Shown one piece after another: positions 12,621-24,625 of a DNA stretch of 64,000 nt. The stretch spans positions 61,690,001 through 61,754,000 of the forward strand of contig JBITNC010000001.1 in the NCBI GenBank assembly GCA_050084985.1, given 5' to 3'. Below the pieces are notes generated by a model. That model was not told the DNA's origin, did no database searches, and worked only from the letters and a program-made list of their open reading frames with translations. A program made the position numbers and the translations under genes. Source of the DNA: Nageia nagi. Taxonomy: Eukaryota > Pinophyta. Each line of letters starts with the position of its first letter. Within the stretch, counting starts at the first letter, position 1.

Positions 12621-13029
12621 TAAATTTTTAGCTTCTAGGATATGCTAGAGAATAATCAAATTATATTTAAACTAAAGCTTCTTCTTCAATGGCTCCATAG
12701 TAACCTCTAGTTACTAAATAAAATTGAGCATCCATTCTAGTACAACTTGAACCTAAGAAAGCTAAGACTCCTTTATCCTAGCCACAAAATCAACAAGATC
12801 AATTCCTAGCACAGTCGAGTAATATTTCTCAAATTTTTGGTAGTAATGTCCCTCCTAAAACAAATCCCACTATAGCTAGAAAAGAAGTCCTAGAGAATGA
12901 GAGATCTAATATGTTGAGGAATCTTTTTATTACAGATTATTATAGAGAAAAAGCTACTCAACAATTTAGAACATATCAACAAGTAGAATCAAGTATGTTT
13001 ATCCCATATGCTCCATATAATATTGTATA

Positions 13030-13647
13030 AGAATTGAAAAAAACTCCTTCTAAGATGACTATGTTTGATGCATTAAAGATACCAAGTCAATTAGATATTT
13101 TACAAGATACCTTTAAATTAAGAAATAATAAAAAGAGGATAAATAAAAAAAATGTTATCTTTGCAATATTTTATGATGTCCCTCTAGATCCCATGTGTAT
13201 AAAGAGACCCCCACCATTCTATCTATCCCTAAGATTAGAAGGTTGGGTAGTAAATAACTGTATGATAGATACAAAGCTATAATAATCATGATTCCTAAAG
13301 CTATTGTAAATGAAATGAAGTTTTACATTACAATATGTATTGATGTTGTTATACAATTAGATTATTTCTCTATAGATATCATTGGTAGTGTTAAAAGATT
13401 CTCAATAACTTTAAATGTATTCTTTGATATTTTTGTTATTCAAGATATCATTGTAATTGATCTTCCACCTTTATTTGGAATATGTCTATCCAGAGAATTT
13501 ACTACTAAATTAGGAGGGTACTTAGCTTTATACTATACTCATATTTTACTTTTCTTCCTAAATAAACAAATAGAAATTCTAAATGAGAGCACCAAAAGTG
13601 TTCATCTTGAGAAGATTACAAAACAAAACTATATGAATGGCCCCTAA
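13030..13647 (+). pseudogene. Element A aspartic protease region (decayed)
   Basis: Two adjacent open stretches (13034-13282 and 13288-13647) read through a retropepsin-like domain. There is a LRLEGWVVNNCMIDTKL stretch where the family has ...NxxIDxGAS, followed by PKAIVNEMKF and then VVIQLDYFSIDIIGSVK. DLPPLFGICLSREF matches the usual DIPxxYGxLLxRDF phrase. The catalytic D-x-G is damaged (DTK at the expected place). 12621-13029 is a degenerate linker in the same direction. Confidence 0.6.
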
Positions 13648-13789
13648 CCTATGGAAGTATTTGAAAGGGATACACTTAAAGAATCACTCTTAACAACTAA
13701 AGTTCTTTTAGAAAATAATTTAAATTATTAGATCAAATATATTGGCATGGGTAATTATTATTTCTATGAAGATGTATAGCCAATCTCAG

Positions 13790-14220
13790 TCATTGTTGAA
13801 AAGGAGCATGAGATATGGATAATGTACTTTGATGGATCCAAATGTAAGTATGGATGTGGAGTTGGAGTTGTATTCAAATCTCTAAAAGGAAATATTAAAA
13901 TATTCTCCTTTAGATTCACATATATTTATACAAATAATATTGTTAAGTATGAAACCCTTTATTTAAGGTTATCTAAAGTGATCAATATAAGCATCAATTG
14001 CCTAATTGTCCATGTTGATTCATAATTGGTCATAAAGTAAGTTAGAAACTAGATTAGTGAAAAACATCATTATCTAAAGACCTACAAGAATAAAGTTTTG
14101 GATTTATTAGATTCACTCTTGATTATCAATTTTATATCTATTCTTAGAAGGTACAACCAAATAGCTAATGCACTTGCTAGAAAAGGGCATGTTATAATCT
14201 TGCTCATTATAAAAGAGGAG
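13790..14220 (+). pseudogene. Element A RNase H-like domain located upstream of RT
   Basis: The frame reads MYFDGSKCKYGCGVGVVF, then TNNIVKYETLYL, and later a region like QxANALARKGH. This aligns motif for motif with element B's second RNase H (FDGSRCEQGGGVGVVF, TNNNAEYEVLIL), which lies after RT. In A it lies between protease and RT. A second RNase H of archaeal type is a known trait of plant Tat gypsy elements. Open from 13822 to 14025, then stops and indels. Confidence 0.65.
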
Positions 14221-14569
14221 CTCTTGAAGTTAAAGTTCAATGTAGGCCTTCAGTACTTTATGCTATAAATTTTGGTCAAGTATTCAAATCTAATGAGCAT
14301 ATTATAAAATTCCTCTTGGATGAAGCAATAGCTCACACTTTTGGTATTTAGAAATTACCTAACTATTTTCAAGAATTAGATGTTATTCAACTTAGAAATA
14401 ATACTATACCAAAGGATTACTCTCTTTTGAAAGACTATTTGACTTAGAAGGTGTCCAAAAAATGAAATCCTTTACCATCGAGAAGGAGAAATATGTTTAA
14501 CTTGATATAGAACTTAGTAAATATATAAAGGTAGGTTCATAGTATTCTAATGAAGAAAAAGTTGTTATA

Positions 14570-15664
14570 TTTCAAACATATCATGAGTTCTTCAAAGAAA
14601 TTGCATGAACTTATGATGATGTTAAGACATATGATAAGAGTGTAATCCAACAGATAATTGAGCTTGAACTAGATGTAAAATTTTATAGGCAAAAACAAAG
14701 GTCAATCAACTCAAAAGTAGAAGAAGGCATGAAACAAGAATTAATTAAGCTACTTGATTCAAAAATTATTTATCCTATCAAGCATTTTTCTTGAGTTGCA
14801 AATCTGGTTCTTGTTAGAAAGAAAAGTGAAGAAATTAGATTGTGTGTTGATTTCAAAAATTTAAATCAAGTGTCTCTCAAAGATAATTATCCTATCCCAC
14901 CTATTGGATAAATCCTGCATACAATAGCTAGAGCTTGCTATTTTCAATGATTGATGGCTACTCAAGATTTAACTAGATTTGGGTGAAAGATGAGTATCAA
15001 TACAAAACTCCACTTATGACTAAATGAGGGACATTTGCTTTTCAAAGAATGCCTTTTGATCTTTCTAATGTGTGAGTTACTCTTCAAAGAGACATGCATC
15101 ATGCATTTGGTGAACTAATAAATAAGATTATCTTAGTCTATTTGGATGATATTAAATTATTCTTTAAAAGTAGAAAGGATAATTTAGAACATCTTAGATA
15201 AGTTTTGAAAAAATACATGAAATTTAGCATTTCATTTAATCCAAAAAAATCTATTTTTATGGTTAACCAAGAAAAATTAATTAGCCACATTGTCTTAGAG
15301 GAGGGATTAGCAATTGATCTAGATAGAGTGAAATCTGTTGAAGCATTACCACTCCCTTCCAATAAGAAAGCCTTGTAATCATTTCTTGGTCAGATCAATT
15401 TTATTAAAAATTTATTAATGATTTTTTAGAAATTGTATCCCTAATCACTTCAATGCTAAAGAAATATGCTATATTCTATTGGTTAAGTGAAGCAAAACTA
15501 GCCTTTAAAGAAATTAAAAAGGCTATAACAGAAGCTCCTATGCCTAAAAATCCTGATATGTCAAAAGATTTCATCATGTATGCATATGAAGTAGAAAGAA
15601 GCATTGTTGCAATTCTAGCATAGAAACATGATAACAAAGAAGAAAATTTGATTGCATTTCATAG
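14570..15664 (+). pseudogene. Element A reverse transcriptase and start of RNase H (decayed, cut by element B)
   Basis: A clear gypsy RT despite stops and frameshifts. It has EEGMKQELIKLLDSKIIYP, then IRLCVDFKNLNQ, DNYPIPP, a QRMPF(G) region, LVYLDDI at about 15133-15153 (catalytic YxDD), and NPKKSIFMV. The start of RNase H follows (AFKEIKKAI, then IAFHS). The reading breaks at 15664, where element B inserted, and resumes at 32349 with QTLYQH. Confidence 0.85.
15660..15664. repeat. Target-site duplication of element B, left copy (CATAG)
   Basis: CATAG directly precedes the left LTR and is repeated at 32344-32348 directly after the right LTR. Five bases is the usual length for gypsy integrases. 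Confidence 0.9.
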
Positions 15665-16503
15665 TGTTACAGTGAAAATAGAGCTGGAATGTAGAATAAC
15701 ATAAAATACAATTATTCTTAAATTTTCACTGAACCTCAAATTATGTAAAATAGGTAGAAATGCTGTAATTGTAAATTGATATTGATTTTCAGCTCAAACT
15801 ACAATTTGCCCTTGGAAGGGACTTTTACAAATGCCATTTACCGAAATGAGAATATTAGATCTTCATTGTTTTTGATTTGCTTGCTTCTCTCCTTGATGTA
15901 GACAACCTGTAAATCCTACACACATGCAAGAGACAATAACATCAAAGCATCTATGTATGACATGTATTGAATTGAAACTAGCATAAAATAATAAAAGGTA
16001 TGAGCTCACAAGATTTTGGTAGCATTACCCTCTTCCAAAAAAATGGGTCCCTATTGCTTTGTTTTGGCTTGTATTTATAGATTTTGGGTGAGGTTTTCCA
16101 AGGCTGGTAAGGAGAAGTGAAAAGCCGCTGTAGGTCGTAACTGACCCCCTCTATCCACATCATCTTGGAAGAATGAGATGTTTCAACTTTCTTTTATCAT
16201 TTTTTGTTTATGTTCAGTTGTTATAGAGTCACTGGTGATTACTAGGCAGACGTCGATGATCATCCTAAAATGTCGATGATTATTCTAGGTCGCTGGTGAC
16301 TAGTTTTTAGTTCTTATAACAATATTAAAGTGATCACCAAATAGCCAATTTTTACTAAAAAGGGTCATGTGACCACTCATTTTGTATGTACTCGATGAGA
16401 GCTATCCAATAATATGGTTTTTAAACCTATTTTATATTGTCATAAAGAGTTATAATTATTTCAATGTTTACTAGTTAAAAAGGGACATTTTTAGGTGTCT
16501 ACA
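15665..16503 (-). repeat. Element B 3' LTR
   Basis: 839 bp, partner of 31506-32343. For this minus-strand element it is the downstream LTR. It carries the same TATA box (reverse complement of 16071-16079). Near 16225-16310 it shows several worn copies of a GTC(A/G)(C/T)-type motif that also occurs in the leader and upstream of the antisense gene. Confidence 0.93.
16071..16079 (-). promoter_or_regulatory. TATA box in element B 3' LTR
   Basis: TATAAATAC on the minus strand, identical in place and sequence to that of the 5' LTR. Confidence 0.55.
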
Positions 16504-16518
16504 TTTTGCCCCTTTTTG
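16504..16518 (-). promoter_or_regulatory. Polypurine tract of element B
   Basis: On the minus strand CAAAAAGGGGCAAAA directly abuts the LTR start TGTAGACACC. The AAAAAGGGGCAAAATG form is characteristic of plant Tat/Ogre elements. It primes plus-strand DNA synthesis. Confidence 0.85.
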
Positions 16519-17210
16519 AATTATCAACCAAAAATACGGTTGATGATTTCAAAAATATAGAATGAGAAGATTTTTTGCTTGATTGTTTATTGTTGCCTTT
16601 TTATGATATAAGTTTTGACTCAATTTCTTAGATGAATCAAAATTTTGATTTATCAAATTATGATAAAATATGTTTTCTTTTAACATTTTATGTAGTTTTG
16701 AAAACAAATTTGAATATACTTAAGAAGTGACTATTTTCAGTATGACAATGTGTTGAGCTTGTGTGATAGTTGCATGACATTTCTATTATGTCATTTTGCA
16801 TGTCTAAGCACACATGTACCATATAAGTCTTCTTTAGTATATGAGTTTTGATGGTGTTGTCCTTTGTCCCGATAACGGGGTTTCAAGATGATCTCCTGTA
16901 ACAATGATACATCACATTTTATCATTTTTTGATTTTCTTGACCAATTTAAGGTTATTTTTAAGAAATTTTTAATATTCTCATGACTATTCACAAATGCAG
17001 CATTTTACTTCCAATCACCAGCATTTAGTGGCAGTCATCGGCATCCGTCCTCCAGTCACCGATGTTTCTCCATTGGATGTAAGTAAAAAGAAAAAGTTTT
17101 AACTTTTTCTTATTCATTTCTTTTCTAGCTATCACTTTCATTGTCAGCCAGAACCAGTTTCCATTGCAATTTTGTTGATTTCCAGCCATTGATATTTATT
17201 ACAACCATTA
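16519..17210 (+). promoter_or_regulatory. AT-rich stretch upstream of the antisense gene, with periodic GTCACC motifs
   Basis: No open frame. Three motif copies, ATCACCAGC (17014), GTCATCGGC (17034) and GTCACCGATG (17055), lie at 20-21 bp spacing about 150 bp before the ATG at 17211. Matching clusters occur in the element's leader and LTRs. A promoter role for the antisense gene is an inference. Confidence 0.35.
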
Positions 17211-19627
17211 TGCCTCCACGTAGACGCTCCACTGGATGTTCTCGACCTATCTGGGAAGAGGTAGGGTTTTGAAATAATTTTATTTTTATTTTTTATTTAT
17301 AATTTGTAATTTAACTATTTAATTTCAAAATTGAAACTGCAAATGATGTTTAAAAGTTATTTTGATTATTTCTATCAAATAAAATTTGTAAATCATGCTT
17401 TTATTTCTATTTTTTATAAAAAAATTTATAATTCGTTCGTAGTCACCGACCTAGGCCGAATGAATGATAGAATCACTGGCATTTGGAATGCAAACGTCAG
17501 TGACTAAATGTTACCAATTAGAAACACCAGCATTTTAGTATGAAACACCATTTTTTTTAAGCTAAACTTTTTAACATAACACAAGTTCGAGATGTCTTTG
17601 AGCCTCAAGGTAGATATCCCTCGATTCTACAGGAGGGTAGAGATTTTCTTGGTCCAGCTGATCACACTTTTTTCAGGTTAATTGGTTTTGGAGTGGGACC
17701 ATACATGGGTCGCATTCATTGGAAGTATCCTTTATTGGCTGCATTGTTAGACAGATGGGATGTAGTGACATGTACTTTTCATCTTTTGATAGGCGAGATG
17801 ACTGTCATAGTGGAGGATATACATAGATTATATAGAATCCCCATTCATGGACAGAGGATTTTACCTATGGTGGATAGAACAGGAGCTTTACCTACTATTT
17901 CTTATTTATATGGGGCCGCTTGGGTTGATACTATTATTTCTGAGATTATCTTAGGTGGCATCTGATACTACCAGTATTGGATGGAGGATCAGCAGGGGAT
18001 GATCCATTTTTCATACTTGATGGGTTTAGTATAGTGTTATGCTCTCCTTGATACTGGCAGTGGGAGGTTTCCATGGTCATTATTGCCCATTATTGCAGTT
18101 ATGATATAGCATGGTATAGTGTATGCTTGGGCACCTACACTATTAGCTCAGATTTACAGAGAGCTATTCTTTTATTCTTAGGGGCATAGGGCCTCTTTAT
18201 CCATTACTATCACCTTGCAAGCGTGGGCTTATGAGCATATTGCTATGGCTCATCCTCTAGGATTACTGATGCTTGGGTATGGTAGCCACTCAGTTTATGA
18301 GGCTAGCATAGTCAGATGGTGTGATCATTTTTATATTCACCCATCAGATGGGGTTTGTTGAGATGTGAGTTATTATCATCACCTGATTAGTCACTTGATT
18401 CCAAATCAAGTGAGATTCAAACCTTATAATTTGTATCCCATCTGGGGAGAGCTTGCAGTTGAGCTTACTAGTATTCGATAGCCACATGTTTTGAGTGGTC
18501 ATCGAGTAGATTTTTTTGGAGTATTTTCATTTTGAGAGAGTGCACCATCAGTTCGGCTTAGTTCAGGATGTGCCTGCACCATCAGTGCCATATCAGCATG
18601 AGGACACTATCTCAGCAAATGGTGTACAACTATTGGTTTATATAGAGCTTGATCCTACTCAGGAGGAGGGATCCTTGGAGGGTGATATCGAGAAGGATGA
18701 TGTCAGGGTGTCTAAGGCATTCAAGGCCTAGTGGGAGGAGGGAGATGATGGCCTAGAGGGTGGATTGGAGGGTCGATGCATTCATCGGCACGTCGATGTT
18801 ATTGAGGAGTTGGGTGTGATAGCAGGAGAGGGAGAGGTAGGCGAGGAGCCTACAAGAGTGGAGGCTATGAGAGAGGAGGTTGCTAATGAGGAGGTCATGG
18901 TAGATGCTTCTGAGGAGCTAGCTCCTAAGGAGGAGGCTATGGATGTAGGTGAGGAGGGAGCTACCCCATAGGTTGCATGTAGAGTCAAGGAGGCTTCTAC
19001 TACACAGGTTCCTAGCATTGATACTTTGCTAGGAGATATTTATGAGTTGAGATACCAATTGGCACAGGCCAACTCATGCATGTATAGGTATAGGGTTGAG
19101 TGAGATAGATATAGATAGGAGAGAGATGAGGCTCATTCTTCTTTACAGGGAGCTCAGGCTCATCAGTTAGGAGCATCATCTACTTCTGGGGGTGGTTCTT
19201 TAGCTTTCATTCATGGCATTTATTAGTAGCAAGACTTTTATAGTGGTATGGTACAGATGTGGTTGACAGGTGTTCCAACTTTTACTCTTGGGGCTCACTA
19301 TCCTATACCTCCAGCTAGTTATATGCCCATAGATATCTTAGCATATTAGATAGGTAGCAGCACACAGGGCATAGTTGGATCTCCAGGTAGGACTCAGAGG
19401 TCATGAGGTTTTCCTAGCAAGATTGGTACACCCTAGGCATCTCCCTTAGGTGCTATTGGTTCATTTGAGTTACAGGAAGTTCAACATCTGGGTAGTTCTG
19501 CAGGATCTGTAGGCACTACTCCTCCAGGTTAGGGTACCGGAGAGACTAGTAGATAGCAGAGGTGATCGAGTAGTCCTAGCAGACAAGGTAGTGGTTGGGG
19601 TAGTCCTTGAGGATACCCTTTTTCATG
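17211..19627 (+). pseudogene. Plant mobile domain (PMD) gene carried antisense in element B
   Basis: ATG at 17211 opens a short basic start (MPPRRRSTGCSRPIWEE). GTAGGG and a possible intron follow, and the frame resumes near 17585. From there it reads as an aminotransferase-like plant mobile domain: PLLAALLDRWDVVTCTFHL, GEMTVIVEDIHRLYRIPI, IVYAWAPTLLAQIYREL, LQAWAYEHIAMAHP, and HHQFGLVQDVP near the end. The last third is acidic and glutamate/glycine-rich. Open pieces are 17693-17965, 18516-18731 and 18765-18971. In-frame stops are mostly W or Q codons, with a frameshift near the T-run at about 18510. PMD genes are known both as host genes (the MAIN/MAIL1 family) and as passengers of plant transposons. 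The intron call is tentative because the frames across it do not join cleanly. Confidence 0.75.
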
Positions 19628-21567
19628 ATGTTATTTTTTATATGCTTATGAGGTTATTGGACCCTTGTAGTTTTATTCTATGATTCATGATGTTATGTTG
19701 ACCTTTTGATGGACTATTATGATGTATATATAGATAGATAGATCTTTTATATTTATGGTACTTGTATGATTCTTGATGCATGAGCTTTCATTTTATATAT
19801 AGATTTATGATAAAACAGGTATGATGTGATGTTATGTAGATCATAATTATCTTTTAATTACTTGATGATGAATAGATGTTAATGATAGATGCAATTTTCA
19901 AAATGTATGATGCATAGATATAATTGTGGAATGTATGATGTATAATTTTGAGGATACTTTTTATAATTTTTTAAATAATGATAAAATATATAGCATATAT
20001 CAACAAATTAGTTTGATGATGTTACTAATCTCAAAATTAATTTAATAATAAGTATGATTATAGTTGCTATAAATAATAAATCTAATTTATAAGTTTAATA
20101 AGTTAAGTTACTTTAAGTTGTTGATAACGTGGAATAACATAGTTGTTTAAATAAGTTAAGTTATTTAAGGACATATTTTTATTATATTTTAATGGAATCA
20201 GATGCATCATTTTCCACACTTGGCAATTTTATACAATAGACACAATGAACTAATCAAATACATATGGGCATTAACTCTATTTTGATTTATTGTATTTTTT
20301 ACAGAATCAGTATTCATCATTTTCCGTACTTGATAATTTTACAATAAACCTCTTGACATGACAAACTAGTGACTTATGGATGCATATGAACATTAACTTT
20401 ATCTTGGTTAGGGGAACAATAAATAATCATTCTTATCCTTTCCAAAGAAAAGCAAATTTTAATAATGTTCAACGATGATGATATTCTCAAAAGAAATGGG
20501 TTTAACAAAATGACACAAATGATTTTAAATACAAACAAATTACAAATTATGACAAAAGATTAGGTGATTTCAGATTAATAACCAAGTTATTATAACATCT
20601 ACCTTATTTTTCTTTATCTCAAGATTTAATAACCTAAGATGATATTAAAAAATATTGTTATATGTTGATAAAAAATCTATAAACACCAGTGTGTGTAGTG
20701 AGATTCATTTCCCTTCTTAGATCATTTGAGATGAAATATCTTAGAGACATTAATAAGCTAGTCTATCTGTATGAAATGTATAGAGGTCCATAGAAAAGAA
20801 GGTTGCTAACCAAAATGGACATATTTCCACTCGTAAGGTATGCCCCAGTGCCAAACAGGTGTCCATAGCCCCAATGAGGATTAACCCCTCGATCCCGCTA
20901 CAACCTTGCTCTACTGCCAGTCAGGCATCCATAGCCCCAGTAGAGGATATTGTAATCACCCAAGAATCATTGATATGATGTAGTGATTTTTTTTTCACCC
21001 CCCTTTTTTTTTGATCCTTGGGTTCGAGATGAAGCGAATAATAGGATAGACACATAACTTTCACTCTTAATATCTCTTAGAATGATTCCATTCAAATTCT
21101 CTTAGAATTTTTTAATGTCGTAAGTGTTTGGAGTTTTTAGATTTTCCTTCAAACATAAACTTTATGTTTTTCTATCATCTATGGTATATCATTTCTTTAT
21201 GAAAGAAAAGACAAAGTGAATGTAGTGATAATAAGGAGATTATTCTAACATGACCTTTTCACACATTACACATTTACTAGATAATCACTTTTACAATGAC
21301 ATGCAACACATATTTACATCATACAAGGGCAGGGCACCCAATTGCCAAGTGACCTCTAGATGTTTCCATCTAGGTAGATTTTATAATTTTATAATTTTTA
21401 TGTGTTTTATAATTTTCAATTTTTTAGGATTTTATAAATTTTAATTTAATTTTTTTTTATATTCTTCTAGGAAATCTATTCATGATGCGTTCAAATCGAG
21501 TTTGAATTGCATCAGGATTAAATGAACAATGTGTTGAACTAAACAAAAAATTAAAATCTAATACCAC
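19628..21567. other. Non-coding spacer of element B with two local duplications
   Basis: Very AT-rich with no supported gene. About 125-bp units starting AATCAGATGCATCATTTTCC (about 20187) and AATCAGTATTCATCATTTTC (about 20304) form a worn tandem pair. Near 20835-20945 a phrase built on CAGGTGTCCATAGCCCCA occurs twice. The small frame 21250-21444 has no family resemblance. Confidence 0.5.
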
Positions 21568-22683
21568 TTAATTATGATAGATTTCTGGAACACAATAATC
21601 TAAGTGTTTGAATGTTACGGTTTGTGTGATTGAGATGATTTGTTCTCGATGTTTGATAGTTAGGTTGTGAGTACAATCAACTATTATCTTGGGCTTTTCT
21701 ATAGGCCATATAAGATAGAAATATATCATTAAATCATATTCTGAGTTAGGAGAACACCATAACTCAAATGCATTGATACAAACAATAACTTGATATCCAT
21801 TTACTTTGACATCCCAACTGTAAGATTCACGTGTATCATAGAACATCAAGGCCATTTTTTGTTGTATTTCAATAGGCATGGAAAAGATATTTGAATACAA
21901 AGGAGTAGGAATGTTACGAATAACTTTCATAAAGAGATCTTTTTCATAGCTACTTTCAAACCTTGGTAGATAACTTCCATTATTTTGTACTATATTTCTT
22001 TTTGATAGTTTTTCGATAATCTCATTTCTAACCCTTATTTGATTTATCATTTTAAGCTCAGTAATACGATAAGCTTGCCTTCTCTCTAATCCTTGTTTCC
22101 AAATTGTATGTCGCATTTGCATGTGAAAAAATCTATGAGTTTGCCTATATTGTTGTTGTAACATTCTAGGAGGAAAAGCCACAAAAGTGTTTGAAAAATC
22201 ATAAATTACCCTTTTATGAGGTAAATAATATAAAAGTTCATCTATCCATTCTAGGCTTTTGGTTAATTGTTTAACGTATTTCAACCTAGCTAAAAGGAGT
22301 GAATACTCAATTAATCAACAATTTATGATGATTCTCGGTATTTCATAAGGCCATTGTAGGTAGAAAGCTATTATTTCTTGTGATATTCTTTCCATATGGG
22401 TGAAATAGATTTGTGGATCTAAAATAATGCTAGCTTCATATCCACAAAAAGTGACTTCTCAACCATTATTTATACCACAAAACATATGGTGTGTTCTCTC
22501 AAATTGCTCATCAATAGTCAATCGTAAATAATTTAAGAGATTAAAATCAAATCTATGTTTTAAATATGTTAATGCTAAATCACTTGGATATCTTGGTGGT
22601 GGAAATCGTACTTGTGGTTGCACTATGCTACCTTCAGCAGATTCCTTTGCTAGATTCATCTTTCCTATTTTAATCATTAACAC
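21568..22683 (-). pseudogene. Extra sense ORF of element B, downstream of integrase, with duplicated domain
   Basis: It starts 82 bp after the integrase stop and runs in the same direction. The pieces 22683-22459 (74 aa) and 22284-21568 (238 aa) lie in one frame with only two stops between them, the first where TGG has become TGA. The full length is about 371 codons. Two regions match each other over about 92 residues: the first spans about 22620-22300, the second about 21940-21640. Both keep W(E/D)V, a GY, FYLxWPxExPxII and a following C. They are joined by a basic, K/R/Q-rich linker. I see no signal peptide, membrane span, zinc knuckle or known retroelement domain, so no function is given. 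It is better preserved than neighbouring pol, hinting at past selection. Confidence 0.7.
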
Positions 22684-22764
22684 TTGACAAATATTAATAC
22701 TTTTATTTATTTATTATTTTAACAATAAAATAAAACAAAAGAAAACTAATGTACACTTTTTTTT

Positions 22765-24022
22765 TTATGTATAGAAGGGTTGAAGATGCATGATATTTAT
22801 AGGTTCACGCTCTTCATTTTCTTCTAAATCTGATAAATGATAAGTTCCTTTACCGAATTTTTTCTTAATGATATATGGTCCTAACCAATTTGGAGCAAAC
22901 TTATCTCTAAGCTATCGTTCTATTTGTGAAGTTTGTTGATTTTCTTTTAAAACCAGATCACCTATTTTGAACTCATGAATTAGAGCCCTTTTATCAAAAG
23001 TTCATTTTAGCCTCTCCTGATAAACATGCATATGCTCTAAAGCATTAATATGTTTTTCATCTAAAAGTAATAACTGATCTAAATGAGTCTATCTTGCTTC
23101 TACATCAGAATTTTGCTCACTTAGATTTACTCTAAGGGATGGTATCTCAAGTTCTATGGGTAGGATGGATTCCGTTCCATACACTAAAGTGAATGGTATT
23201 GCCCCAATAGGAGTGCGTACACTGGTACGATAAGCCCATAAGGCTTTTGGTATTTGCATATGCCAATCTCTATGAGAATCATTTACTATTTTTGCTAAGA
23301 TATTTTGAATAGTTTTATTAGTAGCCTCTGCCTGTCCATTGCCTTGTGGATAATATGGAGTGGAAAAACTTTATTTAATTTTATACTTGTCGCATATTTG
23401 TTTTACATCCTTATTTTTAAAATTTCTTCCATTATCCATAATTAATTGGTTAGGTATGCCGAATCTACATATAATATAATTTTCTATAAATTCAGTAATT
23501 CATGAACCAATGGTGGAAGTCATGGGAATAGCCTCTACTCATTTAGTAAAATATTCAGTTGCTATAATGATGAACTTGTGTCCACCAGAAGATGTAGGTG
23601 TAATTTGTCCTATTAAATCTAATACCCATTTAGAGAATGGCCAAAGTGATTGTATAGGATGTAGTTCTTGAGATGGTTGTAAAAATAAATGAGCATATTA
23701 TTGACATTTAAAACATTTTTTAACATATTCACAACAATCTTTTTCCATAGTTGGCCAATAACACCCCATTCATATTAATTGTTTTACAATCGCAACACCA
23801 TTAAAATGTCCTTCGTATGTTCCATCATGGGTGGAGGATATAGCTTTTTTAATATCATTCCATTCAAGACATCTGAGTAAAATACCATTGAAATTTCATC
23901 AATGTAAAATATCCCCTATTAAACAATATTTAGTTGCTTTAATTTTAAAAGCTCATCATGATGATTTATTAAGGTTTGCAGGAAGAGTTCCAAATTTCAA
24001 AAAATCTATCAATTCCTTGTAG
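22765..24022 (-). pseudogene. Element B integrase (decayed)
   Basis: Minus-strand reading gives a zinc-binding remnant (WPTMEKDCCEYVKKCFKCQ), then the catalytic core: VLDLIGQ (first D), GHKFIIIATEYFTK, LIMDNGRNFKN (second D, near 23434), YYPQGNGQAEATNKTI (catalytic E). It then reads AYRTSVRTPIGAIPF and LVYGTE, and ends with WLGPYIIKKKFGKGTYHL before the stop at 22765-22767. Several stops replace W or Q codons. Joins viral-type cDNA to the host chromosome in the intact family. Confidence 0.85.
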
Positions 24023-24025
24023 TAA

Positions 24026-24625
24026 TTATCTTTTATCAGTTACATCAATATTTAATACACTTTTTTCTTCATCTTCCTGTTGTAATGATGATTGAGACAA
24101 TTGGATTATTTCAACTTGAATTGAAGATTTTTTAGGATCTTCTAGGATAAGAGATCCAATAGAAGCCATAGCATCTACAAATCTATTAGATGATCTTGGT
24201 GCCACTTCTATACTAAATTGGTCAAAAAATTTTAATAATTCCTCAACTAATGCTTTATACTTTTGAAGTAAAGGTTCTTTACATTGATAGATTCTTTTCA
24301 CTTGATTTATGATGAGTAAATAATCTCCAATAATCTTAATTCTTTTAAGTTTTAATTTAACAACAGTTTTTAATGCTAATATCAAAACTTCATATTCTGC
24401 ATTATTATTAGTACAAAGAAATTTTAGTTTAAATGAATATGGTATAGGGATCCCTTGCGGTGTTATAAATACAACACCTACTCCACCACCTTGTTCACAT
24501 CGAGAACCATCAAAGTGTATTGTCATATCCCAATCGTCTTCGGGTTCTACAAGTATTTCAATTTCATCTACTTGGAACACCCCATCATCGGGTAATTCAA
24601 TGACAAGTGGTTTATTATCTTGCAA
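24026..24625 (-). CDS. Element B second (archaeal-type) RNase H domain, open 199-codon stretch
   Basis: Open reading from about 24625 to 24026. Motifs: MTIHFDGSRCEQGGGVGVVF (first catalytic D), LCTNNNAEYEVLILAL (E), IIGDYLLIINQVKRIYQCKE (second D) and SSNRFVDAMASIGSL (last D). This lies between the gypsy RNase H and integrase, the usual place in Tat elements. It is one of the longest undamaged parts of the element. The real polyprotein would continue on both sides, so the ends are set by stops and not by true termini. Confidence 0.85.
   Translation of the reverse strand: MQDNKPLVIELPDDGVFQVDEIEILVEPEDDWDMTIHFDGSRCEQGGGVGVVFITPQGIPIPYSFKLKFLCTNNNAEYEVLILALKTVVKLKLKRIKIIGDYLLIINQVKRIYQCKEPLLQKYKALVEELLKFFDQFSIEVAPRSSNRFVDAMASIGSLILEDPKKSSIQVEIIQLSQSSLQQEDEEKSVLNIDVTDKR

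Noticed and set aside
18782-19018. Minus-strand serine/threonine-rich ORF
   Set aside because: Antisense of the glutamate-rich tail of the plant mobile domain gene (GAG codons read as CTC); no independent support.
21568-22284. Env-like protein in element B
   Set aside because: No signal peptide, no convincing membrane span and no furin-type site; the internal duplication points to a soluble protein.
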